Positions 40,565 through 49,868 are shown, counted from the first letter of the stretch. The stretch: 64,000 nucleotides of DNA from a candidate division CSSED10-310 bacterium (GCA_016927905.1 JAFGLW010000001.1:186001-250000); one strand, 5' to 3'. Numbers and translations: made by a program. Notes: generated by a model not told the origin, from the sequence alone.

Positions 40565-40876
40565 ATGTCTGAAAAATTGCAGCAGAAAAAGATGAAATTT
40601 CATATCGACCCGCAAAACGAGGGCGGTCAGTATTCCAATATCGCCACGGTCATTCACTCCGAAACGGAATTCCTGGTTGATTTCGGTATGTTTCTGCCCG
40701 GTCGAGATTCAATTCGAATCGCCAGCCGGATTGTCCTGTCCCCCCGCACCGCCAAGCAATTCCTGATCGCTTTGAATCAGAACATTCAGAATTATGAATC
40801 GAAATTTGGCGAGATCCATCTGCCCAAGGGTCCGCCGACAATACACCATCCTTCCATGCCCGACATCGCCCAGTAA
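40565..40876 (+). CDS. DUF3467 family protein
   Basis: About 103 residues. The pattern 'YSNIATVIHSETEFLVDF', 'RIVLSPRTAKQFLIAL' and 'NYESKFGEI' matches the DUF3467 family, small proteins of unknown role widespread in bacteria and archaea. ATGs at 40559 and 40565 are both in frame; GAGGAG at 40550-40555 is 9 bases before the second, which I chose. It is last in the run from 36797 and convergent with mtnP. Confidence 0.85.
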   Translation: MSEKLQQKKMKFHIDPQNEGGQYSNIATVIHSETEFLVDFGMFLPGRDSIRIASRIVLSPRTAKQFLIALNQNIQNYESKFGEIHLPKGPPTIHHPSMPDIAQ

Positions 40877-40898
40877 TCGCTTCGGTCAAATCAACTCG

Positions 40899-41762
40899 TC
40901 AGTCAACCGGGATGTATTTCGATATCAGCAGTTTCCACTGCTGTTTCGTATCCCCGGGTATCCGATCGGGATCGGTGATGATCGCGTTGTTTAGAGCCGT
41001 TGCGCAGGCACAATGTCTCTCCCGGGAAATCCGGGGAATCACCCGAACGAGCAGTTCCCGGACTTTCTGGGTATTCGCCCGTATATTCTGCAGAACCGAT
41101 TCGATTTTCACGGTCTCGTTCTCCTTCCACACATCGTAGTCCGTGACCAGAGAGATGATTGCGTAACATATTTCAGCTTCACGGGCCAACTTGGCTTCCG
41201 GCAACGCTGTCATCCCGATGATGGAGGCACCCCACGAACGATGAAGCGCGCTTTCCGCCTTGGTGGAAAACAAAGGTCCCTCCATGCAGACATAGGTACC
41301 GCCCGGATGAACAGTCAGCCCGAGTGTCTTCCCTGTTTCCGAAATCAAGCTGCTCAATTCGCCGCATACCGGATCCGCAAAATTGACGTGAACCGCATAG
41401 GGCTCGAAAAAACTGTTCACCCGGCTCCGGGTTCGATCGATGATCTGATCCGGAATCACGAAATCTCTCGGGTGGATGTCCTCGCGAAGACTTCCCACTG
41501 CGCTGACCGATATGATCCGGGACACTCCCAGATGTTTGAAGGCATAGATGTTCGCCCGGGAATTGACATAGGAAGGATTCACCCGATGTCCCCTGCCATG
41601 CCGGGGCAAAAACGCCACTAAAATACCGCCGATATCCAAAATCGTGATGGCATCGGAGGGATCACCGAATGGTGTGGAAACCGTGACGCTTTCAACCTTT
41701 TTCATTCCCGGAATATCATATAATCCGCTCCCGCCGATCACACCTATTTCAGCCTTGATCAT
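40899..41762 (-). CDS. mtnP: S-methyl-5'-thioadenosine phosphorylase
   Basis: Cleaves methylthioadenosine (or 5'-deoxyadenosine or inosine in some homologues) to the base and sugar phosphate. 287 residues, PNP fold: 'IGGSGLYD' at the start, 'LPRHGRGH', 'SAVGSL', 'YVCMEGPLFSTKAE' and 'IGMTALPEAKLAREAE' are MTAP signatures. It salvages nucleosides released by polyamine synthesis and SAM-derived reactions. It is divergent from folK and convergent with the DUF3467 gene. Confidence 0.93.
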   Translation of the reverse strand: MIKAEIGVIGGSGLYDIPGMKKVESVTVSTPFGDPSDAITILDIGGILVAFLPRHGRGHRVNPSYVNSRANIYAFKHLGVSRIISVSAVGSLREDIHPRDFVIPDQIIDRTRSRVNSFFEPYAVHVNFADPVCGELSSLISETGKTLGLTVHPGGTYVCMEGPLFSTKAESALHRSWGASIIGMTALPEAKLAREAEICYAIISLVTDYDVWKENETVKIESVLQNIRANTQKVRELLVRVIPRISRERHCACATALNNAIITDPDRIPGDTKQQWKLLISKYIPVD

Positions 41763-41870
41763 ATCGACCTCCCGCCATCTGACTGTTATACGTCGTTATC
41801 GCTCACGCCTTAGAACCGGTTTCCTGAAATTCGATCACCAAGAGTAACACAGCACATCCGGCTATTCAAA

Positions 41871-41898
41871 CTGGCAAAGCGATCCGGATTGCTATACA
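41871..41898 (+). promoter_or_regulatory. Possible promoter of the folK-panB-panC operon
   Basis: -10 TATACA (41893-41898), with CTGGCA 16 bases upstream as a weak -35 (4 of 6). Sited 22 bases before the folK ATG. Confidence 0.35.
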
Positions 41899-41920
41899 GT
41901 AATCATGAGCCGGTGATCGA

Positions 41921-42433
41921 ATGATGGAAACGGTTTATATCGGAGTGGGATCGAACCTGGGGGATCCGCTTGGGAATTGCACACGGGCAATAAGAATGAT
42001 CGGCAACCTCGCACGATGCCATCTGGAAAAGATATCGCATTTTTACATTGCCGAACCGCTGGGATCTGCGTCTCAACCCTGGTACGTCAACGCCGCAATA
42101 GAAGTGAAAACCCGGTTGACACCGTTCCAGATGCTGGATCGATGCAATCGGATTGAAATCGATCTGCTTCGAACCCGGATCGTCCGGTGGGCGCCTCGCA
42201 CAATCGATCTGGATATCCTGCTTTGGAAAAACCGGGTGATCGTCTCCAGAGATCTGTGCATCCCCCACCGACAAATGCAGTTGCGCCGTTTCGTTCTCAA
42301 ACCACTGTGCGACATTTGCCCGGATGAAATACATCCTGTACTTGGATTTTCCATAAAACACCTGCTGCAAATCACTCCGGATCCGCTTAAAATATTTCGA
42401 ATGACCGCGCCCGGGGAGGAATCCTGCAAATGA
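41921..42433 (+). CDS. folK: 2-amino-4-hydroxy-6-hydroxymethyldihydropteridine pyrophosphokinase
   Basis: Transfers diphosphate from ATP to hydroxymethyl-dihydropterin, feeding FolP. 170 residues. Signature 'YIGVGSNLGDP' at the start and 'RTIDLDIL' with 'PHRQMQLRRFVLKPL' in the HPPK core are intact. It begins at two successive ATG codons and overlaps panB by 4 bases (ATGA). Confidence 0.94.
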   Translation: MMETVYIGVGSNLGDPLGNCTRAIRMIGNLARCHLEKISHFYIAEPLGSASQPWYVNAAIEVKTRLTPFQMLDRCNRIEIDLLRTRIVRWAPRTIDLDILLWKNRVIVSRDLCIPHRQMQLRRFVLKPLCDICPDEIHPVLGFSIKHLLQITPDPLKIFRMTAPGEESCK

Positions 42434-43260
42434 AAAAGCGTATCAGAAGCATTCCGGATATCCGGAAATTCAAGGGTGGGGATCCGCTTGTCATGGTGAC
42501 CGCCTATGATTATTCGATGGCCCGCATTCTGGATCGATGCGAAATCGATATCATTCTTATCGGAGACAGCGTGGGCACAACGCAATTGGGATATCCCAAT
42601 ACATTGTCCGTCACCATGTCGGAGATGATCCATCATATTGCTGCGGTTGCCCGCGGGGTCAAACAGACCGTGATCATCGGCGACATGCCATTCGGTTCGT
42701 CTCACATCTCACCAACCGAAACGAGACGGAATGCCGTCGAAATGATCCGGGCGGGAGCACATGGTGTGAAACTCGAGGGAGCTCACGACCCGGACACAAT
42801 AGAATCTCTCGTCAGATCGGGCATCCCGGTCATGGGTCATGTGGGTTTGATTCCCCAGTCGATTCACGCCATGGGCGGATATCGTGTCCAGGGCCGTAAG
42901 GAATCCGATCGAGACCAAATCATGTCGGACGCTCTCCGGCTCCAACAGGCCGGTGTTTTCTCCATCGTGATCGAATGCGTTCCGCCTTCCTGCGCCCGGA
43001 TCGTCACGCATCAACTCGACATTCCGACCATCGGAATCGGAGCCGGCCCGCATTGCGACGGCCAGGTTTTGGTTATCAACGATCTTCTGGGGATGAATCC
43101 GGATTTTTTGCCCGTATTCGTCAAGCAATACGCAGACATACACCGGACGATTTCCGATGCGGTCCGGCAATTCAGTCTGGACGTTCGGAACCGCTCATTT
43201 CCAGACGGCGAACATTCTTATCCGGAGGAGAACGATGGAGATCATCCGGTCAATTCGTGA
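42430..43260 (+). CDS. panB: 3-methyl-2-oxobutanoate hydroxymethyltransferase
   Basis: Makes ketopantoate from 2-oxoisovalerate using methylene-tetrahydrofolate. 276 residues, TIM barrel, with 'MVTAYDYSMARI', 'GDSVG', 'MPFGSSH', 'VKLEGA', 'MGHVGLIPQS' and 'IGIGAGPHCDGQVLV'. It overlaps folK (4 bases) and panC (26 bases). The folate-linked substrate gives the folK neighbour a functional sense. Confidence 0.95.
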   Translation: MKKRIRSIPDIRKFKGGDPLVMVTAYDYSMARILDRCEIDIILIGDSVGTTQLGYPNTLSVTMSEMIHHIAAVARGVKQTVIIGDMPFGSSHISPTETRRNAVEMIRAGAHGVKLEGAHDPDTIESLVRSGIPVMGHVGLIPQSIHAMGGYRVQGRKESDRDQIMSDALRLQQAGVFSIVIECVPPSCARIVTHQLDIPTIGIGAGPHCDGQVLVINDLLGMNPDFLPVFVKQYADIHRTISDAVRQFSLDVRNRSFPDGEHSYPEENDGDHPVNS

Positions 43261-44104
43261 ATACCGCGGGCATATCGGATCGATTCGATCGAACCGTCCC
43301 GGCGTTTCAATCGGATTCGTTCCGACCATGGGTTATCTTCACGAAGGTCACCTGTCTCTGATTGATCGGGCGCGCCGGGAAAATGATCTGGTTGTGGTCA
43401 GTCTGTTCGTAAATCCCAAGCAGTTCGCTCAAAACGAAGATTTTGATTCGTATCCCCGAGATGAAAACAAGGATATCGAACTGTGTCGGATGCGTCAAGT
43501 TGACATCCTGTTTATACCTGGCGAACCGGAGATGTACGAACCGTCGCACCTGACCGTTGTGCATGTAAAATCCATTACGGAAATCATGTGCGGCGGATTT
43601 CGTCCCGGTCATTTTGACGGAGTGACCACGGTGGTGGGGAAACTGTTCCATATCGTTCAGCCGAATCGAGCATATTTCGGTCAGAAAGACGGACAGCAGA
43701 CATGTGTGATTCAGCGGATGACCCGGGATCTCAATTTTGACATCGAGATCATTGTCTGCCCGACCGTGCGGGAACCGAACGGACTGGCGATGAGTTCGCG
43801 GAATGCATATCTCAGCCCGGAAGGCAGAGAAAAAGCCGCCGCCATCTACCGATCGCTTCAAGAAGCAGACCGATCGTTCCGGAAAGGAGAATCGAATGTC
43901 GATCGCCTTATCCGGATTGTTCATCGGGAGCTGAGCCGGGTTCCCGGGATTAAGATTCAGTATATCGAATGCCGCAACACCATCTCATTGAAGGAAATTT
44001 CGGTCATTCGGCACCCCGCTCTCCTGGCGGTTGCCGTATTTCTCGAATCCGTCCGGCTGATCGATAATGTCATTCTCACACCAAAGGAAAGTGAGTCGTC
44101 ATGA
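43235..44104 (+). CDS. panC: Pantothenate synthetase
   Basis: ATP-dependent ligation of pantoate and beta-alanine, final step of pantothenate synthesis. About 289 residues. Marks: 'VPTMGYLHEGHLSLI' (HIGH-like HxGH), 'FVNPKQF', 'YFGQKDGQQ' and the KMSKS-like 'SSRNAYLS'. The ATG at 43235 has GGAGGAG; the track start at 43157 is inside panB in another frame and is not supported. It overlaps the Nif3 gene start by 4 bases. Confidence 0.95.
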   Translation: MEIIRSIREYRGHIGSIRSNRPGVSIGFVPTMGYLHEGHLSLIDRARRENDLVVVSLFVNPKQFAQNEDFDSYPRDENKDIELCRMRQVDILFIPGEPEMYEPSHLTVVHVKSITEIMCGGFRPGHFDGVTTVVGKLFHIVQPNRAYFGQKDGQQTCVIQRMTRDLNFDIEIIVCPTVREPNGLAMSSRNAYLSPEGREKAAAIYRSLQEADRSFRKGESNVDRLIRIVHRELSRVPGIKIQYIECRNTISLKEISVIRHPALLAVAVFLESVRLIDNVILTPKESESS

Positions 44105-44844
44105 AATGCAGGGATATCACCGATCATCTTGAAGCCTATCTTCGCTGTTCGGATTTTGACGATTACTGCGTCAACGGAATTCAGGTAGAAGGCCAGACCG
44201 AGATTACCCGGATCGTGACCGGCGTTTCCGTTTCGCAGCGTCTGTTCGAAGCCGCCCGGAAGCATGAAGCCGAGTTGATTATCGTTCATCACGGCCTGTT
44301 CTGGAAGAGTCTTGGGACCCCATTCGCCCTGACCGGCCTGATCCGGAACCGGGTCAGCCAGCTCCTGAAAAACAACCTGAACCTGGCTGCTTACCATCTG
44401 CCCCTGGACGCGCACCCGGTCATCGGAAACAACGCCCGGATCATGGATCTGCTGGGAATATCCGAACGTCACCCGTTCGACATCGGTTTTTGGGGCGAAT
44501 ACTCCAAACCGGTATCCGCTGCCGATTTCCAGGACCGTCTGGCAACCATTCTACCGAACCCCCCAGTTCGTTTTCCTTTCGGCAATCAGCGGATCCGCAG
44601 GATCGCGGTGATTTCGGGAGGTGCTTCGAGAAATATCGAAGACGCCGCCGATACCGGAGCGGATGCATTTGTTACCGGGGAAATATCAGAACAGGCGGTC
44701 CGCATTGCCGAAGAATTGAAGATCAACTGTTTTGCCGCAGGTCATTACAATACGGAGCGCTTCGGACCGATGGCGCTTGCGGAATACATTACTGGAACTC
44801 TTGCCGTTCCCGCTATATTCGTCGACATTCCCAATCCGGTATAG
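44101..44844 (+). CDS. Nif3-like dinuclear metal-centre hexameric protein
   Basis: DUF34/Nif3 family, 247 residues. Metal ligands are seen in 'VHHGLFW' (His-His), 'AYHLPLDAHP' and the C-terminal 'AGHYNTERFG' with the trailing Glu. Function of the family is debated; roles as metal-dependent GTP cyclohydrolase-like or in cofactor chemistry have been proposed. It is embedded in the folate/pantothenate operon, overlapping panC by 4 bases. Confidence 0.92.
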   Translation: MKCRDITDHLEAYLRCSDFDDYCVNGIQVEGQTEITRIVTGVSVSQRLFEAARKHEAELIIVHHGLFWKSLGTPFALTGLIRNRVSQLLKNNLNLAAYHLPLDAHPVIGNNARIMDLLGISERHPFDIGFWGEYSKPVSAADFQDRLATILPNPPVRFPFGNQRIRRIAVISGGASRNIEDAADTGADAFVTGEISEQAVRIAEELKINCFAAGHYNTERFGPMALAEYITGTLAVPAIFVDIPNPV

Positions 44845-44852
44845 GCCTGCAC

Positions 44853-46121
44853 ATGAAAAAGGAATTCTTCAGCGGCGTCATAGAAGGATTTTACGGACAT
44901 CCGTGGTCCTGGCCCGAGAGGTTCGACCTGATCGATTATCTGGCGGAATGGGATCTGAACACCTATGTTTATGCTCCCAAATTCGATCCGTATCATCGCC
45001 TGTTATGGGACCGGCCTCATCAGCGGGATCAGGAAGAAGGATTCCGGCACCTGATCAGATCGGGACGAAAAAACCGGGTCGATATCGTCTATTCCCTGTC
45101 GCCTGGACTCACACTAGATCCTTACAATCCCGATGATTTTTCGAGATTGACCGCAAAATATGTGGAATTATTCAAGATGGGTATCCGCTCATTCGCTCTC
45201 CTGATGGACGATATCCCTGTTGAAAATGCCGACGCCGCTGGACATGCAGATCTTGCCAACCGTCTGATGAGTATGTTCCATGGAGACGTCAAGCTGTTTT
45301 TCTGCCCGACAATTTACAGCGGATGGCATCTTAAAACGTATCCGGGTGCACAGGATTACCTCGAGATTCTGGGTCAGAATTTAAACCGGGACATCGAAGT
45401 TTTCTGGACCGGTCCAACGGTCGTTTCCAAATCCATCTCCGCAGTGGATCTCGAGCAGATAAACCATACGATTCGCCGGCAGGTCGTTGTCTGGGATAAT
45501 TTCTTCGCGATTGATTATCTTCCTGCAACGAGCCTGTTTACCGGACCGTATCTGAACCGGACGGCGGATCTGGTCGAGCGGTGCAACGGACTGATGATCA
45601 ATCCGTCCCAGCACTTCCGTCTCAGCCTGTTGACGATTGCGGCTTTCGCCGATTACATGAATCCTGACATCACAACCGATCTGCATCAGGCATGGAAACG
45701 GAAAATTCGTGAAACATATACTGAAAACAGCGATGTTCTCGAAACAATTCTGGGATATTTTTATGCTCCATTTTGTTCGTCACCCGAGTGGGAATCGCGT
45801 CTGGAGAGAATAAACCAGGCGATGTGCAGTGAAGATTCCGATGAGGTCTGTGCTGAATTGACGGAGATTCGATGTCGGATCCGGGCTGATGTGAATCTGA
45901 TGCATTTCGGTCTGTTGTGGGACGAGTTGTTCCCCTTTGTCCAGACTCTTGCCGGTGATCTGGATTGCGTAGTAAGACACCTCCGAGCGGGTTCCACGGA
46001 ATCGAATACCGGAATTACGATGCCGTTCCGCGACTCCCGCTGGTCAACGCCCATCATGAACATGATTCACCGTTACTTTAGTGAAAGGACACCGGGAACC
46101 GAACAACATCGAGGGGTTTGA
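44853..46121 (+). CDS. Beta-N-acetylglucosaminidase, GH84-like
   Basis: O-GlcNAcase-like hydrolase of 422 residues. The conserved opening 'GVIEGFYGHPWSWPER' and 'YVYAPKFDPYHR' are signatures of the NAGidase (GH84) catalytic barrel; the catalytic Asp pair is D119-D120 in 'LLMDDIP'. No signal peptide is seen, so it appears cytoplasmic, unlike secreted bacterial GH84 toxins. The track ORF from 44490 is an out-of-phase extension across the Nif3 gene; the ATG at 44853 is used. It could act on O-GlcNAc proteins or recycled amino sugars. Confidence 0.88.
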   Translation: MKKEFFSGVIEGFYGHPWSWPERFDLIDYLAEWDLNTYVYAPKFDPYHRLLWDRPHQRDQEEGFRHLIRSGRKNRVDIVYSLSPGLTLDPYNPDDFSRLTAKYVELFKMGIRSFALLMDDIPVENADAAGHADLANRLMSMFHGDVKLFFCPTIYSGWHLKTYPGAQDYLEILGQNLNRDIEVFWTGPTVVSKSISAVDLEQINHTIRRQVVVWDNFFAIDYLPATSLFTGPYLNRTADLVERCNGLMINPSQHFRLSLLTIAAFADYMNPDITTDLHQAWKRKIRETYTENSDVLETILGYFYAPFCSSPEWESRLERINQAMCSEDSDEVCAELTEIRCRIRADVNLMHFGLLWDELFPFVQTLAGDLDCVVRHLRAGSTESNTGITMPFRDSRWSTPIMNMIHRYFSERTPGTEQHRGV

Positions 46122-46123
46122 AG

Positions 46124-47914
46124 ATGAATACTAAATTGTATTGCACAATGATCATCCCGGCATGCATCATCCATCTGTTTCTCGGACCCTTGATTCCAGT
46201 ATGGTCCCAAATTGATTTTACTTTCGAACCGGTCTGGATTTCCGCTGATGCCCGCTGTTCAACCGGCGGTGCCGTGGGAGATGTCGATGGTGATGGTCTC
46301 ATGGATTTCGCCGTTTCCAACGGCAACGACATGGTGGCCGAACCCGAAGTTCTCTATTTTGGAGTATCGGATGGATTTGAGGAAGAACCGCACTGGATTT
46401 CATCCGATCAGGATTTTTCCGGGCATTGCGTTCTGGGTGATCTGAACGGTGACCGGATGCCTGAGTTTATCGTGGCCAATTATATCGGATCCACTCAGGG
46501 GTTTACCGAAACCAGGAGCAAAATTTATTTCAACTCCCCGACAGGCCTGGAAACGGCACCCTCATGGCTGACAGCGGATCTCGACAATACCTTCCGTGTT
46601 GTTCTGGGAGACGTCGACGGCGACGGCGATCTGGATCTGGCCTGCGCCAACGGGGAGGCTTATACGAGCAACCCCCAGCCGAACGAAATCTATTTCAACG
46701 ATTGCGGAGTGATCGATCGATATCCCGGATGGATTTCAGAAGACGTCGATTGTTCCTATGACGTTAAATTCGAGGATTTCGATCGGGATGGAGATCTGGA
46801 TCTGGCTTTTGCGAACTCGAAGAGTCCGACCCGCCTGTACTTGAACTTCGGAAATGGCCTGGAAACAACGGCATCCTGGTCGGCTGAGGAATCCGATAAC
46901 GATAATTCACTGATCTGGGCCGACATCGACGGCGACCTGTGGGTCGATCTGGCGGTCATTACCAACAAACAGCTTCAGGGAAGCGGAAAGATCAAGATAT
47001 TCAGAAACCAATCCGGAGCACTCACCACATATCCCTATTGGACAATCGATGTGCCGGACGATGGCTATGGTTCGGCCCTTCTGGCCGAGGATTTCGATTT
47101 GGACGGAGACCTGGATCTGGCGGCGGGATCCTGGTGGGGATCCGTTGTGATTTATGAAAACGAAGGTTTCGGCCTGGCTTCAAGTCCGGTTTGGGCGAGC
47201 AGTAACATGTTCGTAGTTGAGATGCTGACGTCATTGAAAGCGCCCGTTGGAAGTTTGGGTGTCATACGGGATGTTTTTTCGGTATCAGAATTTTCAAGGG
47301 CGATCCGGATCCCGTCTAAACCCTTGGAAATCAATGTGTCCGTTGATGGGAAACCCAATGTTCCCGCCGATTACTGCTATGACTCCGGAACCGGTTATCT
47401 TACGTTTTCCCGTCCACCGGATCCCGGTTCATCCATCGAGATCTGTTACCCGGCTTATTACGTCCAGTACATTCTGGCGGCAAGCTGGGGGGACGGTAAT
47501 GCACAAGGTGCCAACTACGGTTACGCGAACAATGTTCCCACACCCACTCCGACCCCGCAGGATCCGGCTCTTGATTTGAAATTGAACGCCGAAACGTACA
47601 CGGGCGGCGACCGATTTCTTTGTTACGTGGATATCCACAATCCAAAGGAATCGTTTGAGGTCGATTTCTATGCCCTGCTGGAAGTTCTGGATTCCTTTTA
47701 TTTTTTTCCGACATGGCAGGAAATGCCGGATTATGTCGGTATTCTTCTGACCGGCACCGATACTTTGCGTGTGGAGCTCTTTGATTTCATCATGCCCGAA
47801 CCGATCGGCTTCAGCGGGATCCTGAATTTTTATAGTGCGATTTTTCATCCGGGGACTTATGATTTGATCTGTGACTTCGACTTTGAACAGTGCTTTGTTT
47901 CGGACGGATCCTGA
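46124..47914 (+). CDS. Secreted FG-GAP/VCBS repeat protein with PTPTP linker
   Basis: A 596-residue extracellular protein. Signal peptide ends near 'PVWSQ'. Six FG-GAP-type repeats are visible, such as 'GDVDGDGLMDF', 'GDVDGDGDLDL' and 'EDFDLDGDLDL', which fold as a beta-propeller and bind calcium. A 'PTPTPTP' linker precedes a C-terminal domain of about 110 residues ('LDLKLNAETYTGGDRFL'). ATG at 46124 has GAGGGG 7 bases upstream; the TTG at 46118 is less likely. It overlaps nothing and is probably a surface-binding protein. Confidence 0.86.
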   Translation: MNTKLYCTMIIPACIIHLFLGPLIPVWSQIDFTFEPVWISADARCSTGGAVGDVDGDGLMDFAVSNGNDMVAEPEVLYFGVSDGFEEEPHWISSDQDFSGHCVLGDLNGDRMPEFIVANYIGSTQGFTETRSKIYFNSPTGLETAPSWLTADLDNTFRVVLGDVDGDGDLDLACANGEAYTSNPQPNEIYFNDCGVIDRYPGWISEDVDCSYDVKFEDFDRDGDLDLAFANSKSPTRLYLNFGNGLETTASWSAEESDNDNSLIWADIDGDLWVDLAVITNKQLQGSGKIKIFRNQSGALTTYPYWTIDVPDDGYGSALLAEDFDLDGDLDLAAGSWWGSVVIYENEGFGLASSPVWASSNMFVVEMLTSLKAPVGSLGVIRDVFSVSEFSRAIRIPSKPLEINVSVDGKPNVPADYCYDSGTGYLTFSRPPDPGSSIEICYPAYYVQYILAASWGDGNAQGANYGYANNVPTPTPTPQDPALDLKLNAETYTGGDRFLCYVDIHNPKESFEVDFYALLEVLDSFYFFPTWQEMPDYVGILLTGTDTLRVELFDFIMPEPIGFSGILNFYSAIFHPGTYDLICDFDFEQCFVSDGS

Positions 47915-47929
47915 AAATTCGGTGAAGTC

Positions 47930-48736
47930 ATGAGCCGTCTGGTGAAATCATTTCTGAATGTCAATCATTCCCGTCACGACGGGATTCATCGGGCGGAAAC
48001 AATTCTGGAAAATGTTCGGGCCGGCCGCGTTGTTGATGATCTGGAATCCTGGGTCGAATCGGCTCTGGATCATCCATCCTGGGCAATTCGCAACATAGCG
48101 GTCAAAGTAGTCCGGTTGGCTTCTCTGAAGATTCATGCACACCGATTGTGTAAAATGCTCCTCGACATGAAACAGGTCGGCTTCATCCGCAGAAATGCCG
48201 CCTGTGCGCTGGCCGAGATTGGCGTCGGCTGTCCGGAGACCCTGCAATCGCTGGAGAAAGCGCTGGACGACCCCTACTGGGAGGTCAGAACGGCTTCAGC
48301 CCGGTCGTTGGCTTCTCTGGTTTCACCGGATAGGCGATTGGAGGAAATCCTGATTTCCAGGATATTCAAGGATCCGGGCCATCTGAACCTCAAGCTGCCG
48401 ATCATCTTTCCCGGCAGAATATACCGGGAAAGAAATTTCGAGGTTCGGATGGCCATGACATGGGCTCTGGGAACCTGCGCCGAAACCCCACGATCTCTCC
48501 AGGCAATAAGACTCCTGATTCAGGATGATAACTGGAAAGTCCGAAACACCGCACTGGAAGCGGTCTGTATCATCCGGTTGCAGCGTGTGAAATTGAAATC
48601 TGAAATCGATGCCATTCTGACAAACATCGATCTGTCCAGTACCGATTTTGAACCGGTTTTTCAGATTCGACAGACCTGGAACTGTCTGAACCATTCGATG
48701 GGTTCGAGCGGTAATTCCCGCGCAGGAGGGGATTAA
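47930..48736 (+). CDS. HEAT-repeat protein
   Basis: A 268-residue soluble protein made of HEAT repeats, seen in repeated units such as 'HPSWAIRNIAVKVV', 'VGFIRRNAACALAEIG', 'DPYWEVRTASARSLAS', 'FEVRMAMTWALG' and 'DNWKVRNTALEAV'. HEAT proteins are protein-protein scaffolds; no catalytic residues are seen. It ends 2 bases before mraY, so it is co-transcribed and may be functionally linked to wall synthesis, but no direct evidence exists. Confidence 0.87.
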   Translation: MSRLVKSFLNVNHSRHDGIHRAETILENVRAGRVVDDLESWVESALDHPSWAIRNIAVKVVRLASLKIHAHRLCKMLLDMKQVGFIRRNAACALAEIGVGCPETLQSLEKALDDPYWEVRTASARSLASLVSPDRRLEEILISRIFKDPGHLNLKLPIIFPGRIYRERNFEVRMAMTWALGTCAETPRSLQAIRLLIQDDNWKVRNTALEAVCIIRLQRVKLKSEIDAILTNIDLSSTDFEPVFQIRQTWNCLNHSMGSSGNSRAGGD

Positions 48737-48738
48737 AC

Positions 48739-49845
48739 GTGCTGTATGCATTGCTGAACTGGCTCCATGAAATTTCTGTAAGTCCCTCCTTTTTCAGACT
48801 GTTCGGTTACATCACATTCCGCTCGATTCTGGCGGCCGTAACCGCGTTTTTTATCTGCCTGATAGTGGGTCCTCCCTTCATCCGTTACTTGAAACGCCTG
48901 CACATCGAAGATATCGCCTGGGGATATGGAATCGTCCAAACTCAGGGGAAAACCGGTACACCGACCATGGGTGGATTCCTGATTTTTTTCGCAATCGGCA
49001 TTTCATCGCTGTTCTGGTGTGATCTGACCAACCGCTATGTTCAGATCCTTTTTTTCGCTGTGATATGGTTCTGCATTCTTGGATTTGTCGATGATTTCCT
49101 GAAATATCGCCACAAATCGAAAACAGGGCTCAAAGCCAAGTACAAACTCATCGCTCAGTGCATGTTCGGGATACTTCTGGGTATCATATATCTCAATCCT
49201 GTTCTATCACCCGTTGAATATGAATTCGCGAGATTGCTTTATTCCCCGTTCCTCAAGACACCGGTTGCCGATCTGGGCCTGGGATACGCCATATTCATAG
49301 CTTTGACCGTCACCGCCATATCCAATTCGGTCAACCTGACGGACGGCCTGGATGGACTGGCGGTTGTACCCTCTTTTTTCGTCGCCGCCGTTTATGGTAT
49401 ATTTGCCTATGTTGTTGGAAATTACATCCTGGCCGATTATTTCTTGTTCGAGTATCTGCCCGGATCGGGTGAAATCGCCATTTTCTGTTCCGCCATCTTC
49501 GGTGCGGGCATGGGTTTTCTGTGGTTCAATTCCTATCCGGCTCAGATTTTCATGGGAGATCTGGGATCGCTGGGACTGGGAGGTATTCTGGCCACCATTG
49601 CAGTTCTCATCAAGCAGGAATTCCTGTTTCTGATTGCGGGAGGGATCTTTGTCGTTGAAGCGGCATCATCGCTTCTGCAGCGATACATCTACATTCCCAT
49701 CAAAGGCCGAAGGCTGCTTTTTCGTGCGCCCCTGCACCACACTTTTCAACATCGCGGTCTTGCGGAAACCAAAGTGGTAGTGCGTTTCTGGATCGTTTCC
49801 GCCATCCTCGCGCTGATATCCCTCAGCGCCCTGAAGATCCGCTGA
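48739..49845 (+). CDS. mraY: Phospho-N-acetylmuramoyl-pentapeptide transferase
   Basis: Polytopic enzyme (368 residues) that forms lipid I from UDP-MurNAc-pentapeptide and undecaprenyl phosphate in peptidoglycan synthesis. Catalytic Asp motifs 'GFVDDFLK', 'NLTDGLDGLA' and 'FMGDLGSLG' and the C-terminal 'PLHHTFQHRG' are intact, with about ten membrane helices. GTG start with AGGAGGGG upstream. It is outside any dcw cluster: no mur, ftsW or ftsI gene is adjacent. Confidence 0.95.
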   Translation: MLYALLNWLHEISVSPSFFRLFGYITFRSILAAVTAFFICLIVGPPFIRYLKRLHIEDIAWGYGIVQTQGKTGTPTMGGFLIFFAIGISSLFWCDLTNRYVQILFFAVIWFCILGFVDDFLKYRHKSKTGLKAKYKLIAQCMFGILLGIIYLNPVLSPVEYEFARLLYSPFLKTPVADLGLGYAIFIALTVTAISNSVNLTDGLDGLAVVPSFFVAAVYGIFAYVVGNYILADYFLFEYLPGSGEIAIFCSAIFGAGMGFLWFNSYPAQIFMGDLGSLGLGGILATIAVLIKQEFLFLIAGGIFVVEAASSLLQRYIYIPIKGRRLLFRAPLHHTFQHRGLAETKVVVRFWIVSAILALISLSALKIR

Positions 49846-49868
49846 ATCGGTATGCAAGGAGACAAGAC

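Noticed and set aside
44490-44852. N-terminal extension of the GH84 ORF
   Set aside because: It overlaps the Nif3 gene out of phase and the GH84 fold begins at the ATG at 44853.
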